Assembly (NCBI RefSeq): GCF_020694005.1
Contig: NZ_CP073013.1
Coordinates: forward strand, 682,001 to 746,000
Direction: 5' to 3'
DNA length: 64,000 nucleotides
DNA from: Marinomonas profundi
GTDB lineage: Bacteria; Pseudomonadota; Gammaproteobacteria; Pseudomonadales; Marinomonadaceae
The translations under genes were made by a program, and so were the position numbers. The notes under the pieces are model-generated. The model had not been told where the DNA came from. It saw only the letters and a program-made list of their open reading frames with translations, and did not search any database. How positions within the stretch are numbered: position 1 is the stretch's first letter; every line of letters begins with the position of its first letter. Shown here in pieces: positions 25,404 through 35,783 of this stretch.

Positions 25404-26816
25404 ATGAAAACCAACCATCTAGTTTGGCTGAGAAATGACCTGCGTTGGCGAGATAATCCCGCGCTTTATTATGCCTCTGTCGCCGCACAAGCCGAGCAGA
25501 GCAACCTTGCGGTCATTGTCACGCCTACTCCCGCTCAATGGTCTGAACATAACGAATCAGACGCCAAAACAGGGCTAAGAGCCGGTCTAGTCAACAGGTT
25601 GGCCACAGCACTCGCGGCGCTGGGTATTCCACTGCATAGTCTCGAGGCCAAGACGTTTGATCAATTGCCCGAGATCATCTCGCAGTTTTGCTTAGACAAT
25701 GACATCCACAATGTGTGGTTCAACCAAGACTTGCCCATTCACGAACAACAACGTGACAAAGCGGTTTGCGAGCGTTTACAACAACACCAGATCAACACTC
25801 ATTTACAGGCCGAAGACCTGATCGTCGCCCAGCCTGTGCTAAGCCAACAAGGTACGCCATTCAAAGTATTTACGCCTTTCTTTAAACGTTGGCTCACACT
25901 GCTTGCTCAGCAAGATATCACTCCATTTGCAGACCCAGAACCACAAGCTGAACCGCTGCCCTTTACCCCCACCAGCTTCACTTGGGAGATGCCCTTTAGA
26001 GAAGATTTATGGCCAGCCGACCAAGACACCGCCAAGCAAAAACTCTGGCAGTTTTGCCATCACAAAGAGCGCCATTATCAAGCCGGCAGAGATTACCCTA
26101 TTGAGCCCGCCACCAGCACGTTATCGCCTTACCTCGCCCTTGGCGCCTTGGGGCCAAGACAGTGTCTAGAAGCGATTTTTTACACCTGCGATCAAGAAGG
26201 AAAACGCTGGCAAGACAGCGTCTGGCTCAAGGAATTGGCGTGGCGCGACTTCTATCGCCAGCTAATGAAACACTTTCCTTTGCTGTGCATGAGTCACCCC
26301 TTTAAAGCCGAAACCAATGCCTTAATTTGGCGCCGCAATGAAGCAGAGTTTCAGGCGTGGTGTGAAGGCAAAACGGGCTTTCCTATCGTCGATGCCGCCA
26401 TGCGTCAGTTAAACCAAACCGGCTGGATGCACAACCGCTTAAGAATGGTGGCTGCCAGCTTCTTTACCAAGCTGATGTTTGCCGATTGGCGCAGAGGCGA
26501 AGCGTATTTTATGAGTAAGCTAATTGATGGTGAATTCGCTGCCAACAATGGTGGCTGGCAATGGAGTGCATCGACAGGCTGCGATGCCGCACCGTATTTC
26601 CGTGTTTTTAATCCCACTAGGCAATCAGAAACCTACGATAAAGAAGGTGATTTTATTCGACGTTTTGTGCCAGAACTCGCGCCGCTAGACGCAAAATCTA
26701 TTCATGACCCAAAGCCAGAGCAAAGAAAGCGCTGTGGTTATCCTGCGCCCATCATCGATTATAAACCCGCCAGACTGGCGGCGATTGCCGCTTTTGATGC
26801 GTTAAAAGGAAAATAG
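25404..26816 (+). CDS. phrB: Deoxyribodipyrimidine photolyase
   Basis: A 470-residue class I CPD photolyase that repairs cyclobutane pyrimidine dimers with blue light. The N-terminal antenna domain starts HLVWLRNDLRWRDNPALYYAS. The FAD-binding C-terminus carries WMHNRLRMVAASFFTKLM, the WRRGEAYF segment, and NNGGWQWSASTGCDAAPYFRVFNP, including the residues for flavin and DNA contact. Length fits the family. The start at 25404 is chosen because upstream codons overlap the DUF523 gene and lack similarity. It is co-transcribed with the DUF523/DUF1722 gene and probably controlled by the MerR regulator. Confidence 0.95.
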   Translation: MKTNHLVWLRNDLRWRDNPALYYASVAAQAEQSNLAVIVTPTPAQWSEHNESDAKTGLRAGLVNRLATALAALGIPLHSLEAKTFDQLPEIISQFCLDNDIHNVWFNQDLPIHEQQRDKAVCERLQQHQINTHLQAEDLIVAQPVLSQQGTPFKVFTPFFKRWLTLLAQQDITPFADPEPQAEPLPFTPTSFTWEMPFREDLWPADQDTAKQKLWQFCHHKERHYQAGRDYPIEPATSTLSPYLALGALGPRQCLEAIFYTCDQEGKRWQDSVWLKELAWRDFYRQLMKHFPLLCMSHPFKAETNALIWRRNEAEFQAWCEGKTGFPIVDAAMRQLNQTGWMHNRLRMVAASFFTKLMFADWRRGEAYFMSKLIDGEFAANNGGWQWSASTGCDAAPYFRVFNPTRQSETYDKEGDFIRRFVPELAPLDAKSIHDPKPEQRKRCGYPAPIIDYKPARLAAIAAFDALKGK

Positions 26817-26918
26817 TGCGATAAATAATGCTTTGAACTGTAATATTTATTAAAACTGCCTTTTAGAGCCTCTCACAACATTATATAATCGACCAAATTC
26901 TGGGGATCACGAATCACT

Positions 26919-27401
26919 ATGCCTAACTCACCGCAACACCTACACGATGTTCTCGTTCACTTACGACGCATCATTCGAGCCACTGATCTGCAGTCAAAAC
27001 GCGTCGTCAAAGCCTGTGGTTTAACCATTCCACAAATCATGGTGCTGCGCTCCATCGAAACACTTGGGGATGTCACCGTACGCAAAATTTCAGACAGCGT
27101 GTCGCTGAGTCAAGCGACGGTAACCACCATTTTGAATCGTTTAGAAGACAGAAAGTATGTGGAACGCGTCAGAGGGCAAAAAGACAAACGCGTCGTAAAC
27201 GCGCGACTCACAGAACATGGCTTGGAAGTATTGAAAACAGCGCCGCCTTTACTGCATGAAAAATTCATTGGGGAATTTGAATCGCTAGAAGGCTGGGAAC
27301 AAACACAAGTTCTCGCGTCATTGCAGCGCATTGCGATGATGATGGACGCAGAAAATTTAGACGCGGCACCGCTGTTGGATATCAATTCTCCTGGCGCGTA
27401 A
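26919..27401 (+). CDS. MarR-family transcriptional regulator
   Basis: A 160-residue winged-helix regulator. The DNA-binding core is VTVRKISDSVSLSQATVTTILNRLEDRKYVERV, followed by the wing with GQKDKRVVNARLTEHG. It resembles a subgroup common in halophilic gammaproteobacteria that includes EctR/CosR-type ectoine regulators, so control of the nearby ect genes is possible but unproved; the ect promoter is 6 kb away. No strong ribosome-binding site beyond GGGGAT is seen. It is single and tail-to-tail with dapB. Confidence 0.88.
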   Translation: MPNSPQHLHDVLVHLRRIIRATDLQSKRVVKACGLTIPQIMVLRSIETLGDVTVRKISDSVSLSQATVTTILNRLEDRKYVERVRGQKDKRVVNARLTEHGLEVLKTAPPLLHEKFIGEFESLEGWEQTQVLASLQRIAMMMDAENLDAAPLLDINSPGA

Positions 27402-27435
27402 ATCCAAACATCGCCTCCATCCAAACATCACAGAT

Positions 27436-27465
27436 AATCGTTGCGCCTTATCATGCGCAACGATT
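27436..27465. terminator. Perfect stem between MarR gene and dapB
   Basis: AATCGTTGCGC (27436-27446) and GCGCAACGATT (27455-27465) form a perfect 11-bp stem with an eight-base loop between converging genes. No T tract follows on either side, so it may act as a transcription pause or messenger-end stabiliser rather than a classic terminator. Confidence 0.55.
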
Positions 27466-27489
27466 GCAACCACAGATGAGATACCTTAA

Positions 27490-28455
<966 letters not shown>

Positions 28456-28500
28456 TTAAGACAGTGGCTTAAAAAGACGATAAATTAAAAATACGCTGAA

Positions 28501-29493
28501 TTAAAAAATCTCATCCGGTCGCAATTCCTGAATACTGTCTAGATCAAATTCAAACGCGCCATCATCCTGTAAGTCCGTTGACTCTGAACGCATCACGGAA
28601 GGCGGAGCATCGTTCTGCTTAATCACTATCTCAACGCGCCGATTAGTCGCACGGTTGCTGGCTGAATCGTTAAGAACCAAAGGCCGAGTATCAGCATAGC
28701 CAGTCACCGCAAAACGACCTTGATTAAGCTGCCCAGTCGAGAACAACTCTTCGGCAACAGCAATAGCCCGCGCCGAAGACAATTGCCAGTTGGAACGAAA
28801 CTGACGGCTGTCTATGGGCACATTATCTGTGTGCCCTTCAACCGAAATAGTGCCTTGAATTCCCACCAGCACACTACGAATCAAATCAATAACGGGAATA
28901 AAGGCGTAATTTAACTCCGCAGAACCAGACTCAAACGAGCCTTTGTCTTTGATACGAATGGTAATGGTCTCTTCTTTCGTCTCTATCTCTACATTGCCTT
29001 TTGAAATTTCTTCGCGCATCACCGACGCGATCATTTGAGCATCGCCTTCTGTTTCTTGGATTTTTTTCTCGCGCTCAAGATCCGCAAAAGACTTGTCTAC
29101 AAAGGTAATCGGCGAAGGCGAACCAGAATCACTCTGATCTTTTAATTCCGCATCACCTGGCTTACAAATGACCTCTAAGGTATTTTCAGGGGTAGAGTCT
29201 ACTTTTTGCCGAACTTCATTAATTGGCGTTGGCTCAGGACGACCTGGGCTGAACTCCTGAGCAATTATTGAGGTGCCCATTGGAATCGAGTCCGCTTCAA
29301 CTTCTCGTTGCACACCAAATGCCATTTTCAAAGAGCCGGCAAGTTGCTTAAACTTGATAACATCCATTTCTGAAAATGTCAGCAAAAGCACAAAGAAACA
29401 CACCAACAAGGACATAAGATCCGCAAAGGTACCCATATAAGCGGGCAACCCCTCAACACATTCTGGGCAATCTGATTCTTCTTCGTCACTCAT
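28501..29493 (-). CDS. pomB: Flagellar motor stator protein B (PomB/MotB family)
   Basis: A 330-residue stator subunit. The single N-terminal helix contains the ion-binding aspartate (MGTFADLMSLLVCFFVLLLTF), preceded by a short acidic cytoplasmic segment with two cysteines. A long linker leads to an OmpA-like peptidoglycan-binding domain (ISVEGHTDNVPIDSRQFRSNWQLSSARA, then GYADTRPLVLNDS). It is paired with the A subunit 26 bases upstream. The resemblance to PomB and the marine setting point to sodium coupling, which is inference. Confidence 0.92.
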   Translation of the reverse strand: MSDEEESDCPECVEGLPAYMGTFADLMSLLVCFFVLLLTFSEMDVIKFKQLAGSLKMAFGVQREVEADSIPMGTSIIAQEFSPGRPEPTPINEVRQKVDSTPENTLEVICKPGDAELKDQSDSGSPSPITFVDKSFADLEREKKIQETEGDAQMIASVMREEISKGNVEIETKEETITIRIKDKGSFESGSAELNYAFIPVIDLIRSVLVGIQGTISVEGHTDNVPIDSRQFRSNWQLSSARAIAVAEELFSTGQLNQGRFAVTGYADTRPLVLNDSASNRATNRRVEIVIKQNDAPPSVMRSESTDLQDDGAFEFDLDSIQELRPDEIF

Positions 29494-29519
29494 TATTAGA
29501 TCCGTTTACAGCTGATATA

Positions 29520-30275
29520 TTATCCACGTTCGATTCGCTTACTTTCTGCTATGTAAGTTTTCAAAGCACCATCCAAAATACGCGGATTTTGACCAGACTG
29601 AATCGCAAGCAAAGCATCCAGAATGAGCTTCTGGCAGATCAATTCTTCATCGGCACGAACGTTTAATTTGGTCTGAATAGGCAGACACACCATGTTAGCC
29701 AGCGCCGCACCATAAAGCGTCGTCAGAAGCGCGACCGCCATGGCAGGACCAATAGATTTTGGGTCTGACATATTAGATAACATCTGCACCAAGCCAATCA
29801 AGGTGCCTATCATCCCCATCGCCGGCCCTACATCACCAAACGACTTAAACACTTTTGCGCTGCTGTTATGACGATAATAAGATTGATTCATATCCCTAGA
29901 GAGCTGAGTTCGAATCACAGTACCATCGTGACCATCCACCAGCATCTGAATGCCTTTGGATAAAAAAGGGTGGCTCACCTCCCTGCCCTCTAATGACAAC
30001 AAACCGCCTTTACGAGCGTCGTCTGCCAAGCTGTATATTTCATCAATTAAAGTATCCAGAGGCACACTTCTGAACATAAAAGCTTTGGCGGCGATTTTTC
30101 CCGCACTCAAAAACTTAGCCAGAGGATATTGCATCAAAACAACAAAGGTCGACCCGACTAATACGATCAGTATTGACGGGACGTTTACAAACATTCCAGC
30201 CGATCCGCCAAATACTATAGCGGAAACAACCACTACAAAAGACCCTATAAGCCCTATTAACGTTGCGATATCCAC
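29520..30275 (-). CDS. pomA: Flagellar motor stator protein A (PomA/MotA family)
   Basis: A 251-residue protein with four membrane helices: two at the N-terminus (DIATLIGLIGSFVVVVSAI, VPSILIVLVGSTFVVLMQYP) and two after a cytoplasmic loop (VGPAMGMIGTLIGLVQML and AMAVALLTTLYGAALANMV). It forms a five-to-two complex with the B subunit and drives flagellar rotation. PomA-type short length and the GSAGMFVNVPS segment favour the sodium type. It is first in the two-gene operon and divergent from xseB across about 175 bases that must hold both promoters. Confidence 0.93.
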   Translation of the reverse strand: MDIATLIGLIGSFVVVVSAIVFGGSAGMFVNVPSILIVLVGSTFVVLMQYPLAKFLSAGKIAAKAFMFRSVPLDTLIDEIYSLADDARKGGLLSLEGREVSHPFLSKGIQMLVDGHDGTVIRTQLSRDMNQSYYRHNSSAKVFKSFGDVGPAMGMIGTLIGLVQMLSNMSDPKSIGPAMAVALLTTLYGAALANMVCLPIQTKLNVRADEELICQKLILDALLAIQSGQNPRILDGALKTYIAESKRIERG

Positions 30276-30449
30276 ACACGTCTCCCGATAAAAAGCGATA
30301 ATACGACACGATACATTTGTGTGATTCTATACGAAACAAAGACCAAGAATGGTATCTTCTTAGAGGATTTTTGTAACTTTCATTAACACGCCCTCGAACC
30401 ATAAGCCATTTTCTGTTACAAAACATAGATTAATCAAAGAGAAACCATC

Positions 30450-30692
30450 ATGTCCCGTAAAACAAGTGTCCGTCATTTTGAAGAAAACCTCAGCGAACTC
30501 GACATTCTTGTCACTCAACTTGAGTCAAATCAGCTCTCGCTTGAAGACGCGCTAAAAGCCTTTGAAAAAGGTGTTAAACTTAGCCAAGAATGCCAATCAG
30601 TCCTCACCCAAGCTGAGCAAAAAGTTCAAATTCTGCTGGAAAAACAAGACGGTGAGCACCTAGAAACTTTTGATCCGGAACTAAATTCGTGA
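30450..30692 (+). CDS. xseB: Exodeoxyribonuclease VII small subunit
   Basis: An 80-residue helical protein with the family core [40 protein letters not shown]. It binds several copies per XseA in exonuclease VII, which degrades single-stranded DNA. Its TGA stop overlaps the GTG start of ispA (GTGA). The xseB-ispA-dxs order is conserved in many gammaproteobacteria. AAAGAGAAA precedes the ATG. Confidence 0.93.
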   Translation: MSRKTSVRHFEENLSELDILVTQLESNQLSLEDALKAFEKGVKLSQECQSVLTQAEQKVQILLEKQDGEHLETFDPELNS

Positions 30693-31582
30693 CTTTAGAC
30701 GATTTTTCTCACTACGCGCGTCAGCGAGTAGACACTTACCTTACGCAAAATTTAAACCAATATAAACCCGCCAGACACTTACAAGAAGCCATGGCTTACA
30801 GTCTTTTCAATGGTGGCAAACGCATTCGTCCCATGCTGACGTACGCGACCGCGTCTTTATTTGGCGACGCAAACAGCCTCACAGACGCCAGTGCAGCGGC
30901 CATCGAATCAATTCATGCTTACTCACTGATCCACGACGACCTTCCTGCCATGGATGACGATGACTTACGCCGCGGTAAACCCACCTGCCATATCCAATAT
31001 GACGAAGCGACCGCCATACTCGCCGGGGATGCGTTACAGACGTTTGCCTTTGAATTATTAAGCGACTCAAAACATCAAAATACCAAAGCCCAACTAGCAT
31101 TAATTCAAGAACTTGTTCACGCCTCTGGCCGCCATGGCATGGTTGCAGGGCAAATGATTGACTTAGCCAATGTCGGCAAAGAAATCGATGTTCAGGCCCT
31201 TGAACAAATGCACCAACACAAAACTGGCGCACTGATTCGCGCGAGCATTCGCATGGGTGCCATCAGTACTTGTAATAAGAGTGGCGCCAAAAACGAAGCC
31301 GATTTTGCGGCGCTGGATGTTTACGCCGCGGCCATTGGTCTGGCCTTTCAGGTTCAAGACGACATTATTGATATTACCAGCGACACAACCACACTGGGTA
31401 AAACGCAGTTTTCCGATGAAGACGCCAATAAACCGACTTACCCAAAATTACTCGGATTAGAAGGTGCTCAAGCTCTTGCTCAGACTTTACATCAACAAGC
31501 TATTACAGCGATTTCACCTTTTGGTGAGGCGGCTCAGCCTTTAGTTGAGCTTGCGAACTATATTATTGGCCGCAACCACTGA
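30689..31582 (+). CDS. ispA: Polyprenyl synthetase, farnesyl-diphosphate synthase
   Basis: A 297-residue trans-prenyltransferase that joins isopentenyl diphosphate to DMAPP and GPP to make farnesyl diphosphate. The first aspartate-rich motif is [17 protein letters not shown] and the second is DDIIDITSD, both intact. [12 protein letters not shown] lies at the N-terminus. It starts with GTG overlapping the xseB stop by four bases, which indicates translational coupling. dxs follows 33 bases later, so precursor and prenyl synthesis are co-expressed. Confidence 0.95.
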   Translation: MTLDDFSHYARQRVDTYLTQNLNQYKPARHLQEAMAYSLFNGGKRIRPMLTYATASLFGDANSLTDASAAAIESIHAYSLIHDDLPAMDDDDLRRGKPTCHIQYDEATAILAGDALQTFAFELLSDSKHQNTKAQLALIQELVHASGRHGMVAGQMIDLANVGKEIDVQALEQMHQHKTGALIRASIRMGAISTCNKSGAKNEADFAALDVYAAAIGLAFQVQDDIIDITSDTTTLGKTQFSDEDANKPTYPKLLGLEGAQALAQTLHQQAITAISPFGEAAQPLVELANYIIGRNH

Positions 31583-31615
31583 TATACTTACCCGCTTTTT
31601 TAGATTAACTACTAT

Positions 31616-33511
31616 GTGACCAAACCTGTGCCAATGTTTGAAGAGATACCCACAGCGCGACCTAATACACCGCTACTTGATCAAGTCAACGCGCCCGCTG
31701 ACTTACGTGCTTTTAAAAAAGAGCAATTACCAGCGCTCGTCCGTGAATTGCGAGAATTCATGCTTTACAGCGTCGGACAAACTGGCGGACATTTTGGTGC
31801 AGGCCTTGGCGTAGTCGAACTCACGGTTGCGCTTCACTATTTATACAACACCCCAGAAGATCGCATTGTTTGGGATGTCGGTCATCAAGCTTACCCGCAT
31901 AAAATTCTTACCGGACGCCGAGAAGCCTTACTTAATATCCGCCAAGAAAACGGCATTTCTGGCTTCCCTAAGCGTGATGAAAGTGAATACGATACCTTTG
32001 GTGTTGGCCATTCAAGCACATCAATAGGGGCGGCTTTAGGCATGTCCATTGCAGCCCAACAATTAAAAACGGGGCGCAAATCTGTTGCCATCATAGGCGA
32101 TGGCGCCATGTCTGCCGGTATGGCGTTTGAAGCCCTTAATCACGCAGGTCATGTTAAGGCTGACATGCTGGTCATTTTAAACGACAACGAAATGTCTATC
32201 TCAAAACCCGTTGGCGCCTTATCCAGTTATTTTGCGCGTATCTGGGCCAGCAAAACCTATGACAACATTCGCAAAGGCGGACAAAAAGTCTTTTCAGGAC
32301 TGCCTTCTGCACTGGAGCTAGCGCGTAAAGCCGAAGAACACATGAAAGGCATGGTTTCGCCGGGCATGATGTTCGAAGAATTGGGCTTTAACTACATCGG
32401 GCCCATTGATGGTCACGATATGGATCACTTGTTAACCACCATCGCCAACTTAAAAGACCGTTCTGGCCCGCAGTTTTTGCATGTTATCACCAAAAAAGGC
32501 AAAGGCTTTGAACCTGCCGAAGGCGATCCAATCGGCTATCACGCCATTAACAAAATTGAACCCGACCCAAAACCTAATATCGAAAAAAGCACACTGCCAA
32601 AATACTGCAACGTGTTTGGCAAATGGATATGTGATGCGGCAGAACAAGACGACAAGCTCGTCGCCATCACACCCGCGATGAAAGAAGGCTCAGATCTGAT
32701 TGATTTTGCCGATCGCTTTCCAACCAGATACTTCGACGTTGCCATCGCAGAACAACACGCCGTGACGTTAGCCGCCGGCATGGCATGCGACGGCATCAAA
32801 CCCGTTGTGGCCATTTATTCGACATTTCTACAACGCGCGTACGATCAGCTTATTCACGATGTGGCGCTGCAAAACCTGGATGTTTTGTTCGCCATTGACC
32901 GCGCGGGATTAGTGGGTGAAGACGGCCCTACCCACGCTGGCGTATACGATTTAAGCTACCTTCGCTGCATTCCAAACATGGTTGTTATGGCGCCGTCCGA
33001 TGAAGACGAATGCCGTAAAATGCTACAAACAGGCTATGAATACAAAGGCCCAGCCGCCGTGCGTTACCCTCGCGGAACCGGCCAAGGCGTCGACATTGAA
33101 TCGACCTTAAACACGCTTGAAATAGGCAAGTCTCGCACGTTGCGAACGGGTCAATCTGGCATTGTGATTTGCGGCTTTGGGCGTCCGACTTACGATGCAT
33201 TGCACGCCGCAAACAACCTAGACGCCACCTTGCTTGATATGCGCTTTGTTAAGCCTCTCGATGAAGCCGCATTACTCGCACAAAGTCACGCAAAACTGAT
33301 TGTCACCGTGGAAGAGAATGCCATTATGGGCGGCGCAGGCTCCGCCGTCAGTGAGTTCTTATTGGCCAATAATCTCACCATCCCAACCCTTCATCTTGGC
33401 CTACCAGATCAATATGAAGAACATGCCAGCCACGCCTCTATGTTAAAACGCGTTGGATTGGATGCCCCCGGCATTGATCAAATGATCAAACAAAAACTTA
33501 CTCAGCTATAG
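31616..33511 (+). CDS. dxs: 1-deoxy-D-xylulose-5-phosphate synthase
   Basis: A 631-residue thiamine-diphosphate enzyme, the entry step of the MEP isoprenoid pathway, joining pyruvate and glyceraldehyde 3-phosphate. The ThDP motif [18 protein letters not shown]...NDNEMSIS is intact. The transketolase pyrimidine domain includes [13 protein letters not shown], and the C-terminal domain GSAVSEFL is present. The reading frame begins with GTG at 31616; an ATG at 31634 (MFEEIP) is an alternative. It is third in the xseB-ispA-dxs operon and ends at a strong terminator. Confidence 0.96.
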   Translation: MTKPVPMFEEIPTARPNTPLLDQVNAPADLRAFKKEQLPALVRELREFMLYSVGQTGGHFGAGLGVVELTVALHYLYNTPEDRIVWDVGHQAYPHKILTGRREALLNIRQENGISGFPKRDESEYDTFGVGHSSTSIGAALGMSIAAQQLKTGRKSVAIIGDGAMSAGMAFEALNHAGHVKADMLVILNDNEMSISKPVGALSSYFARIWASKTYDNIRKGGQKVFSGLPSALELARKAEEHMKGMVSPGMMFEELGFNYIGPIDGHDMDHLLTTIANLKDRSGPQFLHVITKKGKGFEPAEGDPIGYHAINKIEPDPKPNIEKSTLPKYCNVFGKWICDAAEQDDKLVAITPAMKEGSDLIDFADRFPTRYFDVAIAEQHAVTLAAGMACDGIKPVVAIYSTFLQRAYDQLIHDVALQNLDVLFAIDRAGLVGEDGPTHAGVYDLSYLRCIPNMVVMAPSDEDECRKMLQTGYEYKGPAAVRYPRGTGQGVDIESTLNTLEIGKSRTLRTGQSGIVICGFGRPTYDALHAANNLDATLLDMRFVKPLDEAALLAQSHAKLIVTVEENAIMGGAGSAVSEFLLANNLTIPTLHLGLPDQYEEHASHASMLKRVGLDAPGIDQMIKQKLTQL

Positions 33512-33577
33512 CGCTCACACCGTCGCAAATAGCACTGAAAACACTAGAACAGAAAATAAAACGAAAAACTAAAAATC

Positions 33578-33618
33578 CGCTGACGTATTAGTAAAAAACT
33601 AACGTCAGCGAATTTTTT
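33578..33618 (+). terminator. Terminator of the xseB-ispA-dxs operon
   Basis: CGCTGACGT-A-TTAGT pairs with ACTAACGTCAGCG (one bulged base) and is followed by six T residues. It lies about 70 bases past the dxs stop. Confidence 0.9.
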
Positions 33619-33746
33619 CTATCTACAGCACCATTTCTACAACCCCCTTTAAACTGAGCTCTTTTCACCTTATATTGAGCCATTCCCATTCGTCTTAGTG
33701 AGCAAATCACGCCATAATGAGCACACGATTATTTGAGTAGCCATAA

Positions 33747-34403
33747 ATGAATATCACCGAAGCAGAACGTGATGCCGTCTATAAAACGATTTTTTCCCGT
33801 CGTGATGTGCGTCGTGAGTTCAAATCAGACCCTATCCCCCAAGCAGTATTAGAAAGGATACTGCTGGCAGCCCATCATGCCCCAAGCGTTGGTTTTATGC
33901 AGCCGTGGGATTTCATTACCATTCAGAGCCCCATCACTAAAAGCGCGATTAAAAAAGGCTTTCTGCAAGCCCATCACGAATCATTAGAACAGTTTGAAGG
34001 TGATCGGCAAAATCAATACAAACGTCTCAAGCTGGAAGGTATTGAAGAGGCCCCGCTCGGCATCTGCGTCACCTGCGACCGAAGCCGTACAGGCCCCGTT
34101 GTCTTAGGCCGCACCACCAAACCTGAAATGGATTTATTCAGCGCCGTCTGCGCCGTGCAAAACCTCTGGTTAGCCGCTAGAGCCGAAAACATAGGCGTTG
34201 GCTGGGTGAGTATCATCCACGATAACGTCGTCCGAAACGCGCTAAAAATTCCAGAAAACATAGATATTATCGCCTATCTATGTGTCGGCTATGTAGACAG
34301 CTTCCACTCAACTCCCGACCTAGAAAGAGCCGGATGGCTACCAAGACGCGATGTCAAATCGGCCATTCACCACGAATACTGGCAAGAACCAAGCTTCGAC
34401 TAG
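33747..34403 (+). CDS. bluB: 5,6-dimethylbenzimidazole synthase
   Basis: A 218-residue nitroreductase-fold enzyme that breaks down reduced FMN with oxygen to give the lower ligand of vitamin B12. Motifs include FSRRDVRREFKSDPIP, HHAPSVGFMQPWDF and ARAENIGVGWVSI. The length and GFMQPWDF segment fit BluB rather than generic nitroreductases. Presence with the cobalamin operon 2 kb away supports an oxygen-dependent route to the lower ligand. It is a single gene with its own promoter region. Confidence 0.92.
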   Translation: MNITEAERDAVYKTIFSRRDVRREFKSDPIPQAVLERILLAAHHAPSVGFMQPWDFITIQSPITKSAIKKGFLQAHHESLEQFEGDRQNQYKRLKLEGIEEAPLGICVTCDRSRTGPVVLGRTTKPEMDLFSAVCAVQNLWLAARAENIGVGWVSIIHDNVVRNALKIPENIDIIAYLCVGYVDSFHSTPDLERAGWLPRRDVKSAIHHEYWQEPSFD

Positions 34404-35037
34404 ACCACCCTACTAAAAGCGAAGCCTAGACGTCATAACAAAGAGTTTAAGTCGCCCTTAACCCATCACTCAAAAGCACCAACAGACACGCATAAAAACG
34501 TCGCGAAATGTTCTCTAACTGACGCTTTCATATCTTCTATTAACAGAATGCCATGCAACACTCTTGTCCTATAAACCACTGCCCTAAACAAGCCTTGTAT
34601 CCTTGGCGGTGTGCTGACTACTAACCAACTCACCCAATTTTTCATTCTCAAACGGGGCGCTACCATGGTCAAAATGTTGTCTGGCGTTTGGCCCTTATTA
34701 CTGGGACTAGGAGACGCGGGCACCTCGGTGCTATTTATTGGCGCGTCTATTTTAGTCTCCATTTCATTTGCCCCTATCCTCTTGTCCGTTACTCCAGCGC
34801 CGACAGTGGAAGTAGCCCGTCCCATGAGTTTGCGTAACCTGTTTTCGGGTTCGCAATTAGGCACGGTGGGCATTTTCTAACACTGTAAGTTACCTCGGCG
34901 TCACACCGACCTCTTCTCCTGTCGCCGTAGAGGCCGCTGGGGGGCTGCCGAACACGCCGAACGTGAAAACGAAAGCTATGAACAAGCCTCCACCCCCTTG
35001 AATCGCTTAGTGGTCAGCGGAAGATTTCGTGATATAG
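34404..35037. other. Gap between bluB and the toxin-antitoxin genes
   Basis: Apart from the decayed transporter described separately, this stretch has no intact gene. An antisense open frame at 34466-34873 mirrors the transporter remnant and is not credible as a protein. Confidence 0.55.
34575..34990 (+). pseudogene. Remnant of an MFS transporter
   Basis: A frame ending at the TAA at 34878-34880 encodes a piece that reads like an internal part of a YcaD-like major facilitator: LLLGLGDAGTSVLFIGASILVSISFAPILLSVTPAP, then RPMSLRNLF. A second frame further on (near 34900-34950) reads like a C-terminal TSPVAVEA tail. There is no start region, and stops and a frame break lie between the pieces. 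This is a decayed gene with both ends lost, next to an accessory toxin-antitoxin pair. Confidence 0.6.
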
Positions 35038-35062
35038 TATTTAAAGGTAGTACCTTTAAATA
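35038..35062. promoter_or_regulatory. Perfect 25-bp palindromic operator of the toxin-antitoxin operon
   Basis: TATTTAAAGGTA, a central G and TACCTTTAAATA form a perfect inverted repeat with 12-bp arms, ending 13 bases before the antitoxin ATG. It covers the likely -10 region. Ribbon-helix-helix antitoxins bind such palindromes, so this is the probable autoregulatory site. Confidence 0.8.
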
Positions 35063-35075
35063 TCGAGGTGAAAAA

Positions 35076-35348
35076 ATGGCGACATCAGTAAAACTTGACG
35101 ATGATCTGAAAAGCAGAATCCAGCACTTGGCTGAAGCGCGACATCGTTCATCACACTGGATTATGCGCGAAGCGATCCGTGATTATGTTGAGCGGGAGGA
35201 AAAGCGTGAATCTTTCAAACAGGACGCATTGCGAGCCTGGGAAGACTATCAGGAAAATGGACTACACCTGACGCTTGAAGAAGCTGACACCTGGCTGGCT
35301 AAGCTTGAAGTGGGTCAAGACGTGAAAATCCCTAAATGCCACACCTGA
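35076..35348 (+). CDS. Ribbon-helix-helix antitoxin (CopG/RelB type)
   Basis: A 90-residue protein. The N-terminus ATSVKLDDDLKSRIQHLAEARHRSSHWIMREAIRDYVEREE is a ribbon-helix-helix DNA-binding fold, and the acidic C-terminal tail (ALRAWEDYQENGLHLTLEEADTWLAKLE) should wrap the toxin. The start at 35076 follows GAGGTG; the frame open from 34998 is remnant sequence. It overlaps the toxin gene by 13 bases, as is typical of type II modules. The palindrome just upstream supports autoregulation. Confidence 0.88.
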   Translation: MATSVKLDDDLKSRIQHLAEARHRSSHWIMREAIRDYVEREEKRESFKQDALRAWEDYQENGLHLTLEEADTWLAKLEVGQDVKIPKCHT

Positions 35349-35626
35349 TCTGGTCTCCGGCAGCTCTCACTGACGTACAGCGCATCTATCGCTTTCTCGT
35401 CCAAAAAGATGAAGACGCGGCTCAACGTGCCATCAAAACAATACGGGCTGGCGTAAAAATACTGGCGCACCAGTCAAAGGCCGGGCGTCCAGTTGAGGAT
35501 ATGGATACAGCATTTCGAGAATGGCTGATCGATTTCGGAACCAGTGGCTATATAGTGCTGTATCAATTCGATGGTGAAACCACAACGATTCTTGCCATGA
35601 GACATCAGAAAGAAGCCGGGTACTAA
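35336..35626 (+). CDS. RelE/ParE-family toxin
   Basis: A 96-residue toxin with the family pattern LIWSPAALTDVQRIYRFLVQKD at the start and ILAMRHQKEAGY at the end. The pattern PVEDMDTAFREWLIDFGTSGYIVLYQF fits the ParE/RelE core. Whether it cleaves mRNA (RelE) or poisons gyrase (ParE) cannot be decided from sequence alone. Both genes are intact, so the module is probably active. Confidence 0.87.
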   Translation: MPHLIWSPAALTDVQRIYRFLVQKDEDAAQRAIKTIRAGVKILAHQSKAGRPVEDMDTAFREWLIDFGTSGYIVLYQFDGETTTILAMRHQKEAGY

Positions 35627-35662
35627 GACAAGAAAGAATAATGACCAAGTTTGCGCGGATGT

Positions 35663-35760
35663 CCTGTTAAATTGACCCTGTTAAATTGACCCTGTTAAAT
35701 TGACCCTGTTAAATTGACCCTGTTAAATTGACCCTGTTAAATTGACCCTGTTAAATTGTC
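35663..35760. repeat. Seven tandem copies of a 14-bp unit
   Basis: The unit CCTGTTAAATTGAC is repeated seven times without gaps, at 35663-35676 and every 14 bases to 35760; only the last copy differs (GTC for GAC at its end). It ends 23 bases before the orphan antitoxin-like gene. No spacer variation is present, so it is a tandem repeat and not a CRISPR array. Copy number is likely variable between strains. Confidence 0.95.
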
Positions 35761-35783
35761 ATGCAATACGAAAGGTGAACACG

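Noticed and set aside
34466..34873. Minus-strand frame opposite the decayed transporter
   Set aside because: It only mirrors the remnant; no start signal or family pattern.
35663..35760. CRISPR array
   Set aside because: The units are contiguous and identical with no spacers, and no cas gene is near.
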